The notes under the pieces are model-generated. The model was not told the origin of the DNA, did not search any database, and was given only the letters and a program-made list of their open reading frames with translations. A stretch of 64,000 bases of DNA from Ectothiorhodospira shaposhnikovii (GTDB taxonomy: Bacteria > Pseudomonadota > Gammaproteobacteria > Ectothiorhodospirales > Ectothiorhodospiraceae), in contig NZ_JAJMLZ010000001.1 of the NCBI RefSeq assembly GCF_022227765.1, positions 475,040-539,039 of the forward strand, read 5' to 3'. Made by a program: the position numbers and the translations under genes. Positions 28,228 through 38,662 of this stretch are shown piece by piece; within the stretch, counting starts at the first letter, position 1; the number at the start of each line of letters is the position of its first letter.

Positions 28228-29097
28228 TCAGCGGCGACGGGGAATGAGGCCGTCGCGCAGAATCACCAGGTAATCCCGGGTCTGCAGCCGCGGCCGGGAG
28301 AACAGATCCTCCTGCTGACGCTGCAGATGCCACAGGACCCGGGCGCCGGCCACGATGATCAGGCGGATCTCCAGGCCGATGCGCCCCCTGAGCAGGCCGC
28401 CCAGGGGGGCGCCGCTGCGCAGCAGCTGGTCGGCGCGCCGGTACTGGTGCTGCATCAGTTGGCGAAAGGGCGTGTCGGTCACACGGTCGCGAAAATGGGC
28501 CTCGGTGACACCGAAGCGCGCCATGTCATCCCGGGGGATGTAGATCCGCCCCATCTCGTGGTAATCCTGGGCCAGATCCTGGTAGAAGTTGATCAGCTGC
28601 AGACTGGTACAGACGGCATCGGAAAGGGCCAGGCGCCGCTCATCGGCCTCGCCGCTCAGGTGCAGCAGCAACCGTCCCACCGGGTTGGCGGAGCAGCGGC
28701 AATATCGGACCACTTCGCCGAAGTCCTCATAGCGGGTCTTCACGACATCCTGACGAAATGCGTTGAGCAGATCATGGAACAGGGAAGTGGGCAGGCCGTG
28801 GGCGGGGATGGCGTGGGCCAGGGCGATGAAGGTCGGGTCGGGATCCGGTGTCCCGGCCGCCGCCGCATCCAGGCGCGCCGCCAGGTCGTCCAGGGCGGCC
28901 AGGCGCTCCGCGGCGGGCCGATCACCCTCGTCGGCAAGATCGTCGCCGCGGCGGGCAAAGCTATAGATCGCGGCGATGGGGCCGCGCAGGCGGGCCGGCA
29001 CCAGTCTGGAGGCCACCGGGAAGTTTTCATAGTGACTGTGGGCCTGCCGCAGGCATTCGCGATAGGCTTCCCGGGTGTTGAGAGAGACGGCGTGCAT
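28228..29097 (-). CDS. hpnC: Hydroxysqualene synthase HpnC
   Basis: HpnC converts presqualene diphosphate to hydroxysqualene. The 289-residue protein shares the squalene/phytoene synthase fold with HpnD and carries FARRGDDLADEGDR and NFYQDLAQDYHEMGRIYIP. The YCRCSANPVGRL segment is typical of HpnC. It is first in the hpnC-D-E operon. No squalene-hopene cyclase gene is in the window, so cyclisation must be encoded elsewhere. Confidence 0.92.
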   Translation of the reverse strand: MHAVSLNTREAYRECLRQAHSHYENFPVASRLVPARLRGPIAAIYSFARRGDDLADEGDRPAAERLAALDDLAARLDAAAAGTPDPDPTFIALAHAIPAHGLPTSLFHDLLNAFRQDVVKTRYEDFGEVVRYCRCSANPVGRLLLHLSGEADERRLALSDAVCTSLQLINFYQDLAQDYHEMGRIYIPRDDMARFGVTEAHFRDRVTDTPFRQLMQHQYRRADQLLRSGAPLGGLLRGRIGLEIRLIIVAGARVLWHLQRQQEDLFSRPRLQTRDYLVILRDGLIPRRR

Positions 29098-29227
29098 TGC
29101 GTCGTGTCGCAGGCAATGAATGAATGGGGCAGTCTACCATGCCGTCCGAAGGATCCATGCCGCCGGTGGCGGTTCCGGATCGGGACTCGGGAGGCTGTCA
29201 GTGCGATCCAAAGAGGTTTTATCGAAC

Positions 29228-29740
29228 GTGAAGTACGATCCATCGCGTCTTGTCATCCGTGCCGCCGAGGCGGCGGATCTGGATGTCATCAGTCAGTTGC
29301 CGGCGGACGCCCGCGAGGCGGACTGGGTCTTCCCCGGTGCGGCCCATCCGGTATCACCGGAATGGCTGCGAACAGTGATTGCCGGCAGTGCCCATGCCGA
29401 AGTGGTGGAATACCGGGGGGCGGTGGTGGCCTTCGGCGTCCTGCACTCCCTGGAGCCGGGTGGGGCGGGCTTCGTGAGCCATCTGGTGGTGCGTCCTGAT
29501 CTGCGGGGGCGGGGGATCGGTTCCCATCTGCTGGATCACCTCATGGGACGTGCCTTCCGGGATGCCCGTTGCCGGGAGATGCACGTGCAGGTGGCCACAG
29601 AGGACGTTCCGGCCCTGCTCATGTGCTACGAAAAAGGCTTCATGCCCTACGGTATGGATCGCCATGAGGATGCCCGGGGACGCGCCGGCGTGCTCATGCA
29701 CCTGAGGCTGGGCAAGCGGGAATTCGATGAAGGGGATTGA
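29228..29740 (+). CDS. GNAT-family acetyltransferase
   Basis: The 170-residue product has the acetyl-CoA-binding motif A, VSHLVVRPDLRGRGIGSHLLDHLM, and a following motif B (LLMCYEKGFMPYGM). The substrate is unknown. The frame is open upstream, but a GTG at 29228 with AGAGG about ten bases before it gives a sensible domain start; an ATG at 29120 would add 36 poorly conserved residues. It is divergent from hpnC and lies just upstream of dedD. Confidence 0.8.
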   Translation: MKYDPSRLVIRAAEAADLDVISQLPADAREADWVFPGAAHPVSPEWLRTVIAGSAHAEVVEYRGAVVAFGVLHSLEPGGAGFVSHLVVRPDLRGRGIGSHLLDHLMGRAFRDARCREMHVQVATEDVPALLMCYEKGFMPYGMDRHEDARGRAGVLMHLRLGKREFDEGD

Positions 29741-29801
29741 AGCCGGGGCGGGTCTTGGGGCGGGGAATGGTTTATACTTGCCGCCCGAGGACGTCCAAGC
29801 C

Positions 29802-30407
29802 GTGGAAACACCATTGAAACAACGCCTTGTCGGGGCTGCCGTGCTGGTGGCACTGGCCGTCATTTTCCTTCCCATGCTGCTGGATGGTGCCGGACGGGAG
29901 GCGCGCCTGAGCCTGTCCGAACCGGTGCCGCCGGAACCGGTTTTCGAACGCCCCGTCCCGGCACCGATCCAGGAGCAGCGCCTGGCGCCGGCACCGCAGA
30001 CCGCGGCGCCGCCACCGTCGGTCGTGCGGGAATCCCCGATGCCTTCGACATCGCCGCCCCAGCCCCGCCCGCAGGCCCGGGCCGTGCCCGAGGCGGCACC
30101 GGCGCCACCGCCGCCCGCGGAACCTCGCAGCCCGCCGGTAGCCCGAACCCCCGAGCCCGGCACACCGGTTGCCGGCGGCTGGGTGGTTCAGGTGGGCAGT
30201 TTCGGTCAGGAGGCCAACGCACGGGGAGAAGCCGATCGGCTGCGTCGCGCCGGATTCCCGGCCTTTGTGGAGCGCACCAGCGCCGATGGTCGGGTCCTGT
30301 ATCGGGTGAAGGTGGGCCCGGAGCTGGAGCGTCATGCCGCTCAGACCCTGCAGACCCGGCTCCAGGATGAGCAGTCCCTCAGAGGCATCGTGGTCAGCCA
30401 TCCCTGA
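29802..30407 (+). CDS. dedD: DedD-like SPOR-domain cell-division protein
   Basis: The 201-residue bitopic protein has a short cytoplasmic start (ETPLKQRLVG), one membrane helix (AAVLVALAVIFLPMLL), a long Pro/Ala-rich periplasmic linker and a C-terminal SPOR domain (GGWVVQVGSFGQEANARGEA to the end). SPOR domains bind denuded glycan at the division septum. The GTG at 29802 gives the typical DedD N-terminus; an in-frame ATG at 29727 overlaps the acetyltransferase gene and is less likely. The dedD-cvpA-purF order is classic for gammaproteobacteria. Confidence 0.87.
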   Translation: METPLKQRLVGAAVLVALAVIFLPMLLDGAGREARLSLSEPVPPEPVFERPVPAPIQEQRLAPAPQTAAPPPSVVRESPMPSTSPPQPRPQARAVPEAAPAPPPPAEPRSPPVARTPEPGTPVAGGWVVQVGSFGQEANARGEADRLRRAGFPAFVERTSADGRVLYRVKVGPELERHAAQTLQTRLQDEQSLRGIVVSHP

Positions 30408-30478
30408 CGGCTCGTTTCCCGGTTGCCGATGAACGCCCCAATCTCTGTTACACTCCGCGTCACGACACTTTCATCTGC

Positions 30479-30979
30479 ATGAACATGATCTGGATCGACT
30501 TCGTCATTCTGGGCATCGTGGCCGTTTCCACGGTGATCAGCCTGTTCCGTGGCTTCGTCAAGGAAGCCATCTCCCTGGCTACCTGGATTCTGGCCTTCTG
30601 GATCGCCCTGGCGTATTCGGGGGTGGCTGCCGAGCATCTGCCCTTCGGTCTGGAAGACCCCACCCTCAAGCTGGGTATTGCCTTTGCCATCCTGTTCATC
30701 GTCACCTTGCTGATGGGCGGGATCGTCAATGTTCTGGCGGGTCAGCTGGTCAAGAAGACGGGCCTGTCGGGGACGGACCGCAGCATCGGTGCGGTGTTCG
30801 GCCTGGCCCGCGGCGGCCTGATCGTGGCCGTGGTGATCCTGCTCATGGGCCTGACGGTGATTCCGCAGGAACCCTGGTGGCAGGACAGCCTCCTGGTTCC
30901 CCATTTCGAGCGCATCGCCCTGTGGTTGCGCGATTATCTGCCACCGGATCTGGCGTCTCACTTTTCTTTCGGGGCCTGA
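30479..30979 (+). CDS. cvpA: CvpA family inner membrane protein
   Basis: The 166-residue protein has four membrane helices and the family segment IDFVILGIVAVSTVISLFRG, then VKEAISLATWILAFWIAL, and DRSIGAVFGLARGGLIVAVV. CvpA is named for colicin V production and is linked to envelope and bile-salt tolerance in other bacteria. Its position directly upstream of purF is conserved. Confidence 0.92.
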   Translation: MNMIWIDFVILGIVAVSTVISLFRGFVKEAISLATWILAFWIALAYSGVAAEHLPFGLEDPTLKLGIAFAILFIVTLLMGGIVNVLAGQLVKKTGLSGTDRSIGAVFGLARGGLIVAVVILLMGLTVIPQEPWWQDSLLVPHFERIALWLRDYLPPDLASHFSFGA

Positions 30980-31021
30980 TCGGGCTCCTGTCTTCCCAGA
31001 ATCACCAAAGAGGCACACCCC

Positions 31022-32530
31022 ATGTGCGGGATAGTCGGAATTGTCGGTCGCAGCCCCGTCAACCAGGCGCTGTACGACGCCCTCCTGGTATTGCAGCATC
31101 GCGGTCAGGATGCCGCCGGTATCGTGACCTGCGACGAGGATGGGCATCTTCATCTGCGCAAGGACAACGGCTTGGTGCGCGATGTGTTCAACCAACAGCA
31201 CATGCGCAGTCTCACCGGCAACATGGGCATCGGCCATGTGCGCTATCCCACCGCCGGCAGTGCTTCCTCGGCCGAAGCCCAGCCCTTCTATGTGAACTCT
31301 CCCTACGGCATCACCCTGGGGCATAACGGCAACCTCACCAATGCCGCCGAACTCAAGCGCGAGCTGTTCCTGCAGGACCGGCGCCACATCAATACGGAAT
31401 CCGATTCCGAGATCCTGCTCAACATCCTGGCCCAGGAACTGATCCGTCAGGATGGCCTGTCCCTCACCCCCGAGGCCCTGTTCCGGGCGGTGAGCGGTGT
31501 GCACCGGCGCTGTCAGGGGGCCTACGGGGTGGTGGCCATGTTCTGCGGTCGCGGCATCCTGGGCTTTCGTGATCCCCACGGCATCCGGCCGGTGGTCTAC
31601 GGCCGGCGGGAAACCGAAGAGGGCACGGAATACATGGTGGCCTCCGAGAGCGTGGCCCTGGATACCCTGGGCTTCGAGCTGGTGCGGGATCTGGCGCCGG
31701 GCGAGGCCATCTACATCGAGATGGACGGCACGGTGCATCTGCAGCAGTGCGTGGAAAACCCCGTCCTTTCCCCCTGTATCTTCGAGTACGTCTACTTTGC
31801 CCGTCCCGACTCGGTGATGGACGACGTGGTGGTGCATCGCGCCCGCATGCGCATGGGCACGCGCCTGGGCAAGAAGATTCTGCGGGAATGGCCGGATCAC
31901 GACATCGACGTGATCATCCCCATCCCGGATACCGGCCGTACCGTGGCCATCGAGATGGCCCACGAGCTGAACGTGAAATACCGGGAGGGATTCATCAAGA
32001 ATCGCTACATCGGTCGCACCTTCATCATGCCGGGTCAGACCCAGCGCAGAAAGTCGGTGCGCCAGAAGCTCAATGCCATCGGTCTGGAGTTCAAGGGCAA
32101 GAACGTGCTGCTGGTGGATGACTCCATCGTGCGCGGTACCACCTCGCGGGAGATCGTCATGATGGCCCGCGAGGCCGGTGCACGGAAGGTCTATTTCGCT
32201 TCCGCGGCTCCGCCGGTGCGCTATCCCAACGTCTACGGCATCGACATGCCCGCCGCCCAGGAACTGATCGCCCATGGGCGCACCGAAGCGGAGGTCTGCG
32301 AGGCTATTGCGGCCGATCGCCTGATCTATCAGGATCTGGAAGACCTGATGGGCGCCGTGCGCAAGGGCAACCCACGGCTGGAGCGGTTCGACTGCTCCGT
32401 ATTCACGGGTGAATACGTCACCCGGGTCAGCCCCGACTACCTGACACACCTGGAACAACGCCGCAATGATCTGGCCAAACGGAAAAAGGACCGCGAATAC
32501 GCCAATCTGGACCTCCACAACAACGCCTGA
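31022..32530 (+). CDS. purF: Amidophosphoribosyltransferase
   Basis: PurF catalyses the first committed step of purine synthesis, making phosphoribosylamine from PRPP and glutamine. The mature nucleophile is Cys2 (MCGIVGIVG). The glutaminase domain has HNGNLTNA and RDPHGIRPV. The phosphoribosyltransferase domain carries the PRPP loop [14 protein letters not shown]. The 502-residue length is normal. A GTG start for the L,D-transpeptidase follows after one base. Confidence 0.96.
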   Translation: MCGIVGIVGRSPVNQALYDALLVLQHRGQDAAGIVTCDEDGHLHLRKDNGLVRDVFNQQHMRSLTGNMGIGHVRYPTAGSASSAEAQPFYVNSPYGITLGHNGNLTNAAELKRELFLQDRRHINTESDSEILLNILAQELIRQDGLSLTPEALFRAVSGVHRRCQGAYGVVAMFCGRGILGFRDPHGIRPVVYGRRETEEGTEYMVASESVALDTLGFELVRDLAPGEAIYIEMDGTVHLQQCVENPVLSPCIFEYVYFARPDSVMDDVVVHRARMRMGTRLGKKILREWPDHDIDVIIPIPDTGRTVAIEMAHELNVKYREGFIKNRYIGRTFIMPGQTQRRKSVRQKLNAIGLEFKGKNVLLVDDSIVRGTTSREIVMMAREAGARKVYFASAAPPVRYPNVYGIDMPAAQELIAHGRTEAEVCEAIAADRLIYQDLEDLMGAVRKGNPRLERFDCSVFTGEYVTRVSPDYLTHLEQRRNDLAKRKKDREYANLDLHNNA

Positions 32531-32531
32531 C

Positions 32532-33191
32532 GTGAGGCGTCTGTGTCTGGCCCTGGCGTGCTGGATCTGCGTATGCCTGTTCCCCCTGAGTTCGGTGGGG
32601 GCCTGGGTACTGGAGGAGACCGATCCGGTGCATGACGATGACACCATCGTGCTGCCCTGGTACCAGCCCGTCATGGAGCGGCTGGAGTCGGACTTTCCCC
32701 AGTACTTCATGGCGGACCCGGTGGCCATCGTCCGCGTGGACACCCAGCGGCTTTATGTGGTCAGGGACGGTCGGGTGAAACGGGAGTTCCCGGTGTCCAC
32801 CTCCCGTCACGGCATCGGCAATCAGGCGGGTAGTTATCGAACACCCCTGGGCGTGCATCGGATCAGCCAGAAGATCGGTGACGAGGCCCCGTTGGGCACC
32901 GTGTTCCGCGGTCGGGTGGATACCGGCAGGATTGCCGATATCGTCACCGAACCCCGGCGTACTCCGGAAGACAACATCACCACCCGCATCCTGTGGCTGG
33001 AAGGGCTGGAGTACGGCATCAACCGGGGGGAGGGGATCGATTCCTTCTCCCGCTTCATCTATATCCACGGCACCGACGAAGAGGGCCTGATCGGGCGCCC
33101 GGCTTCCGAGGGCTGTGTGCGCATGACCAACCGGGATGTGATAGAACTGTACGATTTGATGCCCGACGGCTCGCTGGTGGTGATCCAGTAG
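32532..33191 (+). CDS. Periplasmic L,D-transpeptidase (YkuD domain)
   Basis: The 219-residue product has a signal peptide ([20 protein letters not shown]) and a YkuD domain from about residue 60 ([19 protein letters not shown]). The catalytic motif is [23 protein letters not shown], split here for reading as HGT then SEGCVRM with the nucleophilic Cys. Such enzymes make 3-3 peptidoglycan cross-links or attach proteins to the wall. The GTG start lies one base after the purF stop and no clear ribosome site is seen, so translational coupling is likely. Confidence 0.87.
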   Translation: MRRLCLALACWICVCLFPLSSVGAWVLEETDPVHDDDTIVLPWYQPVMERLESDFPQYFMADPVAIVRVDTQRLYVVRDGRVKREFPVSTSRHGIGNQAGSYRTPLGVHRISQKIGDEAPLGTVFRGRVDTGRIADIVTEPRRTPEDNITTRILWLEGLEYGINRGEGIDSFSRFIYIHGTDEEGLIGRPASEGCVRMTNRDVIELYDLMPDGSLVVIQ

Positions 33192-33250
33192 TCGAGTTGC
33201 GTGGGGTGTTACGACCCACCCTCCTGAATTTCGAGCAGAGGACAGCTTTC

Positions 33251-35425
33251 ATGAATGATTACGTCTCGGCGGGCCGCCTGCGGGTTGCCCGGGAGCTGCA
33301 CGACTTCATCAACGACGAGGCACTGCCCGGCACGGGCGTGGCCGCCGACGCCTTCTGGAACGGCCTGGATGCCATCATTCACGACCTGGCGCCCAGAAAC
33401 CGCGAACTGCTGGCCAAACGGGATGATCTCCAGGCCCGTATCGATGTCTGGCATCGCCAGCATCCCGGCGCGGTGGACATGGCCGCCTACAAGGCATTCC
33501 TGACCGAAATCGGCTATCTGCAGCCGGAAGGGGACGATTTCCAGGTCGGTACCGAACAGGTGGACCCGGAGATCGCGCGCCAGGCCGGACCGCAGCTGGT
33601 GGTGCCGGTGATGAACGCCCGTTACGCCCTCAATGCCGCCAATGCCCGTTGGGGCAGCCTCTATGATGCCCTCTACGGCACCGACGCCCTGAGCGAAGAG
33701 GACGGCTGCGAACGCGGGAGCAGCTACAATCCCCGGCGTGGCGAAAAGGTCATCGCCTTTGCCCGTGAATTCCTCGACCAGGCGGCCCCCCTGGCCCGCG
33801 GCAGTCATGTGGGATCCCGGGGGTACGCGGTGGTGCAGGGTGTACTGCAGGTCACCCTGGCCGACGGCAGCCTGAGTGAACTCAAGGATCCGGAACAGTT
33901 CAAGGGCTACCAGGGCGATGCCGGCGCCCCCAAGGCCATCCTTGTGGCCCACAACGGTCTGCACTTCGAGATCCAGTTTGACCCCTCCAGCACCGTCGGC
34001 AAGACCGACAGCGCCGGCATCAAGGACCTGCTCATGGAGTCGGCCCTCACCACCATCATGGACTGCGAGGACTCCGTGGCCGCGGTGGATGCCGAGGACA
34101 AGGTGGTGGTCTATCGCAACTGGCTGGGCCTGATGAAGGGCGACCTGACCGCCGGCTTCCACAAGGCCGGCCGGGAAGTGGTCCGTCGCATGAATCCGGA
34201 TCGGGAATATGTCCGTCCCCAGGGCGGCAGCCTGACCTTGCCGGGGCGGTCCCTGATGTTCGTGCGCAACGTGGGTCACCTGATGACCATCGACGCCGTG
34301 CTGGATCAGGACGGCAATCCGGTGCCCGAGGGCATCCTGGACGGCATGATCACCAGCCTGATCGCCCTGCACGATCTCAAGCGCGGCGACGGTCTGCACA
34401 ACTCCCGCTGCGGCTCGGTCTACATCGTCAAGCCCAAGATGCACGGCCCGGAGGAAGTGGCGTTTGCCGAGCAGCTCTTTGCCCGGGTGGAAGATGCCCT
34501 GGGCATGAAGCGCAACACCCTGAAGATGGGCGTGATGGACGAGGAGCGCCGCACCACGGTGAACCTCAAGGCCTGCATCCGCGCCGTGAAGGAGCGGATC
34601 GTCTTCATCAATACCGGGTTCCTGGACCGTACCGGTGACGAAATGCACACCTCCATGGAAGCCGGCCCCATGATGCGCAAGGGGGCCATGAAGGCGGCCC
34701 GCTGGCTGTCCGCCTACGAGGACTGGAACGTGGACGTGGGTCTGGCCTGCGGCCTCAAGGGCCGTGCTCAAATCGGCAAGGGCATGTGGGCCATGCCGGA
34801 TCTGATGGCGCAGATGCTGCAGCAGAAAGTGGCCCATCCCAAGGCCGGTGCCAATACCGCCTGGGTCCCGTCCCCCACGGCGGCCACCCTGCACGCCCTG
34901 CATTATCATCAGGTGAACGTGGCCGAGGTGCAGGCATCCCTGGCGGGCCGGCGCCGCGCCGCCCTGGACGACATCCTCGCCATTCCGGTGGAGGCCAGTC
35001 CGACCTGGACGGCCGAGGAGATCCAGCAGGAACTGGACAACAATGCCCAGGGCATCCTGGGATACGTGGTCCGCTGGATCGATCAGGGCATCGGCTGTTC
35101 CAAGGTGCCGGACATCAACAATGTGGGTCTGATGGAAGACCGGGCCACGCTGCGTATTTCCAGTCAGCACATTGCCAACTGGCTGCATCACGGCATCTGC
35201 TCCGAAGCCCAGGTGATGGAGACCATGAAACGCATGGCCGGCGTGGTGGACGAGCAGAATGCCGGCGATCCGTCCTACCATCCCATGGCTCCGGACTTCG
35301 AGGCTTCCGTGGCCTTCCAGGCCGCCTGTGACCTGGTGTTCCGTGGCCGGGAGCAGCCCAACGGCTATACCGAGCCGGTCCTGCACCGCCGTCGCATCGA
35401 GGCTAAGGCGAAGGGTCCGCGGTAG
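33251..35425 (+). CDS. glcB: Malate synthase G
   Basis: Malate synthase G joins glyoxylate and acetyl-CoA to malate. The 724-residue length is diagnostic of the monomeric G form. Visible motifs include [33 protein letters not shown] and the C-terminal [23 protein letters not shown]. The ATG at 33251 was chosen; the frame is open through the preceding gene. No isocitrate lyase is in the window. A glcD homologue at 41885 could supply glyoxylate from glycolate. Confidence 0.95.
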   Translation: MNDYVSAGRLRVARELHDFINDEALPGTGVAADAFWNGLDAIIHDLAPRNRELLAKRDDLQARIDVWHRQHPGAVDMAAYKAFLTEIGYLQPEGDDFQVGTEQVDPEIARQAGPQLVVPVMNARYALNAANARWGSLYDALYGTDALSEEDGCERGSSYNPRRGEKVIAFAREFLDQAAPLARGSHVGSRGYAVVQGVLQVTLADGSLSELKDPEQFKGYQGDAGAPKAILVAHNGLHFEIQFDPSSTVGKTDSAGIKDLLMESALTTIMDCEDSVAAVDAEDKVVVYRNWLGLMKGDLTAGFHKAGREVVRRMNPDREYVRPQGGSLTLPGRSLMFVRNVGHLMTIDAVLDQDGNPVPEGILDGMITSLIALHDLKRGDGLHNSRCGSVYIVKPKMHGPEEVAFAEQLFARVEDALGMKRNTLKMGVMDEERRTTVNLKACIRAVKERIVFINTGFLDRTGDEMHTSMEAGPMMRKGAMKAARWLSAYEDWNVDVGLACGLKGRAQIGKGMWAMPDLMAQMLQQKVAHPKAGANTAWVPSPTAATLHALHYHQVNVAEVQASLAGRRRAALDDILAIPVEASPTWTAEEIQQELDNNAQGILGYVVRWIDQGIGCSKVPDINNVGLMEDRATLRISSQHIANWLHHGICSEAQVMETMKRMAGVVDEQNAGDPSYHPMAPDFEASVAFQAACDLVFRGREQPNGYTEPVLHRRRIEAKAKGPR

Positions 35426-35433
35426 TCCTGATT

Positions 35434-35472
35434 CCCCTCGCCCCAACCCCTCTCCCCCTGCGGGAGAGGGGC
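35434..35472. repeat. Dispersed hairpin element (CCCCTCTCCC family), second copy
   Basis: The flank CCCTCGCCCCAA and arms CCCCTCTCCC/GGGAGAGGGG match the copy at 17794. It lies between the convergent glcB and an MBL hydrolase gene. Confidence 0.75.
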
Positions 35473-35485
35473 TCATCGCGGCGGC

Positions 35486-36448
35486 CTATCCCGCCGGCTG
35501 CTTGTCCAGCCACACCTCCAGCCCCTGCACGTTCAGTTCCACGTCCATCGTCAGCAGTTCCCGAATCCTGGATTCCGGCAACCGACAGCCATGGGCGGCC
35601 AGTCGTTTCACGAACAGGGCCATCATGCCATCGCACAGGGCTTGGTGCCGGCCTTCGCCGTCCCGCCGGTGGGCACGCCCCAGGGCCAGAAATTCCTCGA
35701 TCATCTCATGCTGCTCGGTCTGCAAGCGGCCCAGCGACTCGCCGCCCACCCGGCCGAAATGGGTCAGGTACATGTAATCCAGCCCCTGGGCCACCAGCCG
35801 GTCCACCGAGGCATGCAGGGCCTCGGGATCGAACTGCACCGGCGTGGTGGTGGGGTACACAAAGGCCCCCCGTTCGGTATCCAACTCCCGGTAGGCAATG
35901 CCGAAGGTGTCACCGGTGTAGATGCCCCGGCCCTTCTCGTCCACCACGCAGAAGTGATGCAGGGCATGCCCCGGGGTGTCCAGAAACACCAGTTCCCGGC
36001 CGCCAAGGGACACACTGTCACCGTCGCCGGCCTGAATCACCCGGTCTTCGGGGATCGGCAGGATGGTGCCGAAATCCCGTGCCATGACCGCTTCACCGTA
36101 CACCGCCGTGGCACCGGCAATGAGCCTGGAGGGATCGATCATGTGCCGGGCGCCCCGGGGATGGATCACCAGTCTGGCATTGGGAAGCTGGGCCATCAGG
36201 GTCCCGGCGCCACCGGCATGGTCCAGATGCACATGGGTGGGGATGACGTAGTCCACCTGTTCCCGGGACAGACCCTTGTGTTCCAGCACCTCAAGCAGCA
36301 CCGGCACGGAGTGGGATGTGCCCGTCTCCACGAAGGCGGCGCGACCGTTCTCCACGATCAGATAGCTGGCGGCCAGGCCGTGACGCACCACCTGGGCATC
36401 GATCAGAGTGATGCCGTGGTCCAGATCCTGGAAATGGGGTTGATTCAT
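35486..36448 (-). CDS. MBL-fold metallo-hydrolase
   Basis: The 320-residue protein carries the zinc motif THVHLDHAGGAG, LDTPGHALHHFCVVD and the bridging Asp in IYTGDTFGIAYRE. The C-terminal 100 residues are helical, as in RNase-Z-like or quorum-lactonase-like MBL proteins; the substrate is unknown. The ATG at 36448 gives the expected N-terminus. It is separated from prpC by a strong terminator, so it is probably transcribed separately from the prp genes. Confidence 0.82.
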   Translation of the reverse strand: MNQPHFQDLDHGITLIDAQVVRHGLAASYLIVENGRAAFVETGTSHSVPVLLEVLEHKGLSREQVDYVIPTHVHLDHAGGAGTLMAQLPNARLVIHPRGARHMIDPSRLIAGATAVYGEAVMARDFGTILPIPEDRVIQAGDGDSVSLGGRELVFLDTPGHALHHFCVVDEKGRGIYTGDTFGIAYRELDTERGAFVYPTTTPVQFDPEALHASVDRLVAQGLDYMYLTHFGRVGGESLGRLQTEQHEMIEEFLALGRAHRRDGEGRHQALCDGMMALFVKRLAAHGCRLPESRIRELLTMDVELNVQGLEVWLDKQPAG

Positions 36449-36509
36449 CAATGGATTCCTCAAGTGATTGAGAGGGTGTTCCCAGGTTACAGAAAACAGG
36501 GGGGATGAC

Positions 36510-36550
36510 AAAAAAGCCCCTCTTTCCATCCGGGAAAGAGGGGCTTTGCC
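36510..36550 (-). terminator. Rho-independent terminator after prpC
   Basis: On the minus strand, a 15-base stem (AAAGCCCCTCTTTCC with its complement) around a five-base CGGAT loop is followed directly by a T-run. It lies 20 bases after the prpC stop and is the clearest intrinsic terminator in the window. Confidence 0.92.
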
Positions 36551-36569
36551 AGACATCAGACCGTCAGAT

Positions 36570-37733
36570 TCAGGCCCGCTGGTCCATCGGTACCCAGGAC
36601 TGGTTTTCCGGACCCACATAGTTGGCGCTGGGGCGGATGATCTTGCCGTCCTGACGCTGCTCGATCACGTGAGCCGCCCAGCCGGTGGTGCGGGCAATGA
36701 CGAAGATCGGCGTGAACAGGGCGGTGGGGATGCCCATCATGTGGTAGGACACGGCGGAGAACCAGTCCAGGTTGGGGAACATCTTCTTCAGTTCCCACAT
36801 CACCGTCTCCAGGCGATCGGCCACGTCATACATGCGCATGGAGCCTTCCTGCTCGGACAGGCGACGGGCCACGTCCTTGATGACCTTGTTGCGCGGGTCG
36901 CTGAGGGTATAGACCGGGTGGCCGAAGCCGATCACGATCTCCTTGCGGGCGACGCGCTCGCGGATGTCAGCCTCGGCCTCGTCGGCGTTGTGGTAACGCT
37001 GCTGGATGTCGCAGGCCACTTCGTTGGCGCCGCCGTGCTTGGGACCCCGCAGGGCACCGATGGCGCCGGTGATGGCGGAGTAGATGTCGGAGTTGGTGCC
37101 TGCCACCACACGGGCGGTGAAGGTGGAGGCGTTGAACTCGTGCTCCGCATACAGGTTCAGGGAGGTGTGCATGGCTCGCACCCAGGCTTCCGGCGGGGTG
37201 CTGCCGTGCATCAGGTGCAGGAAGTGACCGCCCACGCTGTCGTCGTCGGTTTCCACGTCGATGCAGCGGCCGTTATGGGCAAAGTGGTACCAGTAGAGCA
37301 GGGCGGAACCCAGGCAAGCCACCAGGCGATCGGCAATCAGACGGGCGCCGGCCACGTTCATGTCTTCCTTTTCCGGCTCCAGGGTACCCAGCATGGACAC
37401 GGCGGTGCGCATCACGTCCATCGGGTGGGCGGAGGGCGGAATCTGCTCCAGGGCGGTCTGCAGGGCGGCGGGCAGGCCGCGCATGGACTTCAGACGGGCC
37501 TTGTAGCGGGCCAGTTCGGCGGCGTTGGGCAGGGTGCCGTGGATCAGCAGGTGAGCGATTTCCTCAAACTCCGCTTCATCGGCAAAGTCCAGGATGTCAT
37601 AGCCCCGGTAGTGCAGGTCGTTGCCGGTGCGGCCCACGGTGCAGATGGCGGTATTGCCAGCAGCCGTGCCCGACAGGGCTACCGATTTCTTCGGCTTGGG
37701 CTTGGCGATTTCGGTCTCGGTCATTTTCGTCAT
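36570..37733 (-). CDS. prpC: 2-Methylcitrate synthase
   Basis: PrpC condenses propionyl-CoA with oxaloacetate in the methylcitrate cycle. The 387-residue citrate-synthase fold has [12 protein letters not shown] and [18 protein letters not shown], both typical of methylcitrate synthases rather than GltA. It is coupled to prpB, which ends nine bases upstream on the minus strand. A second in-frame ATG three codons in (MTETEI) is an alternative start. The operon ends at the terminator at 36510. Confidence 0.94.
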   Translation of the reverse strand: MTKMTETEIAKPKPKKSVALSGTAAGNTAICTVGRTGNDLHYRGYDILDFADEAEFEEIAHLLIHGTLPNAAELARYKARLKSMRGLPAALQTALEQIPPSAHPMDVMRTAVSMLGTLEPEKEDMNVAGARLIADRLVACLGSALLYWYHFAHNGRCIDVETDDDSVGGHFLHLMHGSTPPEAWVRAMHTSLNLYAEHEFNASTFTARVVAGTNSDIYSAITGAIGALRGPKHGGANEVACDIQQRYHNADEAEADIRERVARKEIVIGFGHPVYTLSDPRNKVIKDVARRLSEQEGSMRMYDVADRLETVMWELKKMFPNLDWFSAVSYHMMGIPTALFTPIFVIARTTGWAAHVIEQRQDGKIIRPSANYVGPENQSWVPMDQRA

Positions 37734-37741
37734 TCTCCGTC

Positions 37742-38626
37742 TTAGCCGCCTTTGCGGTATAGCTGGTCCAGTTTTTCTTCGTAAGCGTGGTAGCCCAGGT
37801 GCTCGTAGAGCTCCATGCGGGTCTGCATGGTGTCGATGACACCCTGCTGGGTACCGTCGCGGCGGATGGCTTCGAACACGTTCAGGGCCGCCTTGTTCAT
37901 GGCGCGGAACGCGGACAGGGGGTAGAGCACCAGACTCACGCCCACGCCCTTGAGCTCTTCCGTGGTGAACAGGGGGGTACTGCCGAACTCGGTGATGTTG
38001 GCCAGCACCGGGACGCCGACGGCATCCACGAACTGTTGGTACTGTTCCAGGGTGTTCATGGCTTCGGGGAAGATCATGTCGGCACCGGCCTCGACACAGG
38101 CCACGGCCCGTTCGATGGCGGAGTCCATGCCTTCCACGGCCAGGGCGTCGGTACGGGCCATGATGACGAAATCCCGGTCACGGGCATCGGTGGCGGCCTT
38201 GATGCGGTCCACCATTTCGTCCTTGGTGACGATGGCCTTACCGGGGCGATGACCGCAGCGCTTGGCCTGGACCTGATCCTCGATGTGGCAGCCGGCGGCC
38301 CCGGCGCGGATCAGTTCCTTGACCGTGCGACCGATGTTGAAGGCGCTGGGTCCGAAGCCGGTATCCGCATCCACCAGCAGGGGAACATCGGTCACGTAGG
38401 TGATGCGGCGTACGTCTTCCAGCACGTCGTGCAGGGTGCTGATGCCCAGGTCCGGCAGGGCCAGGGAACCGGCGGCGACACCGCCGCCGGACAGGTACAG
38501 TGCCCGGTAGCCCACGTGTTCGGCCATCATCGCGTGATAGGCATTGATGGTGCCCACCACCTGCAGCGGGTGCTCTTCTTCAACGGCGCGACGCAGGCGC
38601 GCGCCTGGCGTGGATGGCTCGGTCAT
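37742..38626 (-). CDS. prpB: 2-Methylisocitrate lyase
   Basis: PrpB cleaves 2-methylisocitrate to pyruvate and succinate. The 294-residue TIM-barrel protein has the Mg-binding [10 protein letters not shown], the catalytic Cys motif KRCGHRPGK and [13 protein letters not shown]. Length and motifs separate it from isocitrate lyase. It lies between the GntR regulator and prpC on the same strand. Confidence 0.95.
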   Translation of the reverse strand: MTEPSTPGARLRRAVEEEHPLQVVGTINAYHAMMAEHVGYRALYLSGGGVAAGSLALPDLGISTLHDVLEDVRRITYVTDVPLLVDADTGFGPSAFNIGRTVKELIRAGAAGCHIEDQVQAKRCGHRPGKAIVTKDEMVDRIKAATDARDRDFVIMARTDALAVEGMDSAIERAVACVEAGADMIFPEAMNTLEQYQQFVDAVGVPVLANITEFGSTPLFTTEELKGVGVSLVLYPLSAFRAMNKAALNVFEAIRRDGTQQGVIDTMQTRMELYEHLGYHAYEEKLDQLYRKGG

Positions 38627-38662
38627 TGGATCTCCTTATATTGAGGGGATGATGCGTGGTGG

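Noticed and set aside
30341..32743. 800-residue minus-strand frame
   Set aside because: Antisense to dedD, cvpA and purF, all clearly real.
33209..35476. 755-residue minus-strand frame
   Set aside because: Antisense to glcB, with typical shadow composition.
36570..37733. Second copy of gltA
   Set aside because: Motifs and the adjacent prpB and GntR genes indicate 2-methylcitrate synthase.
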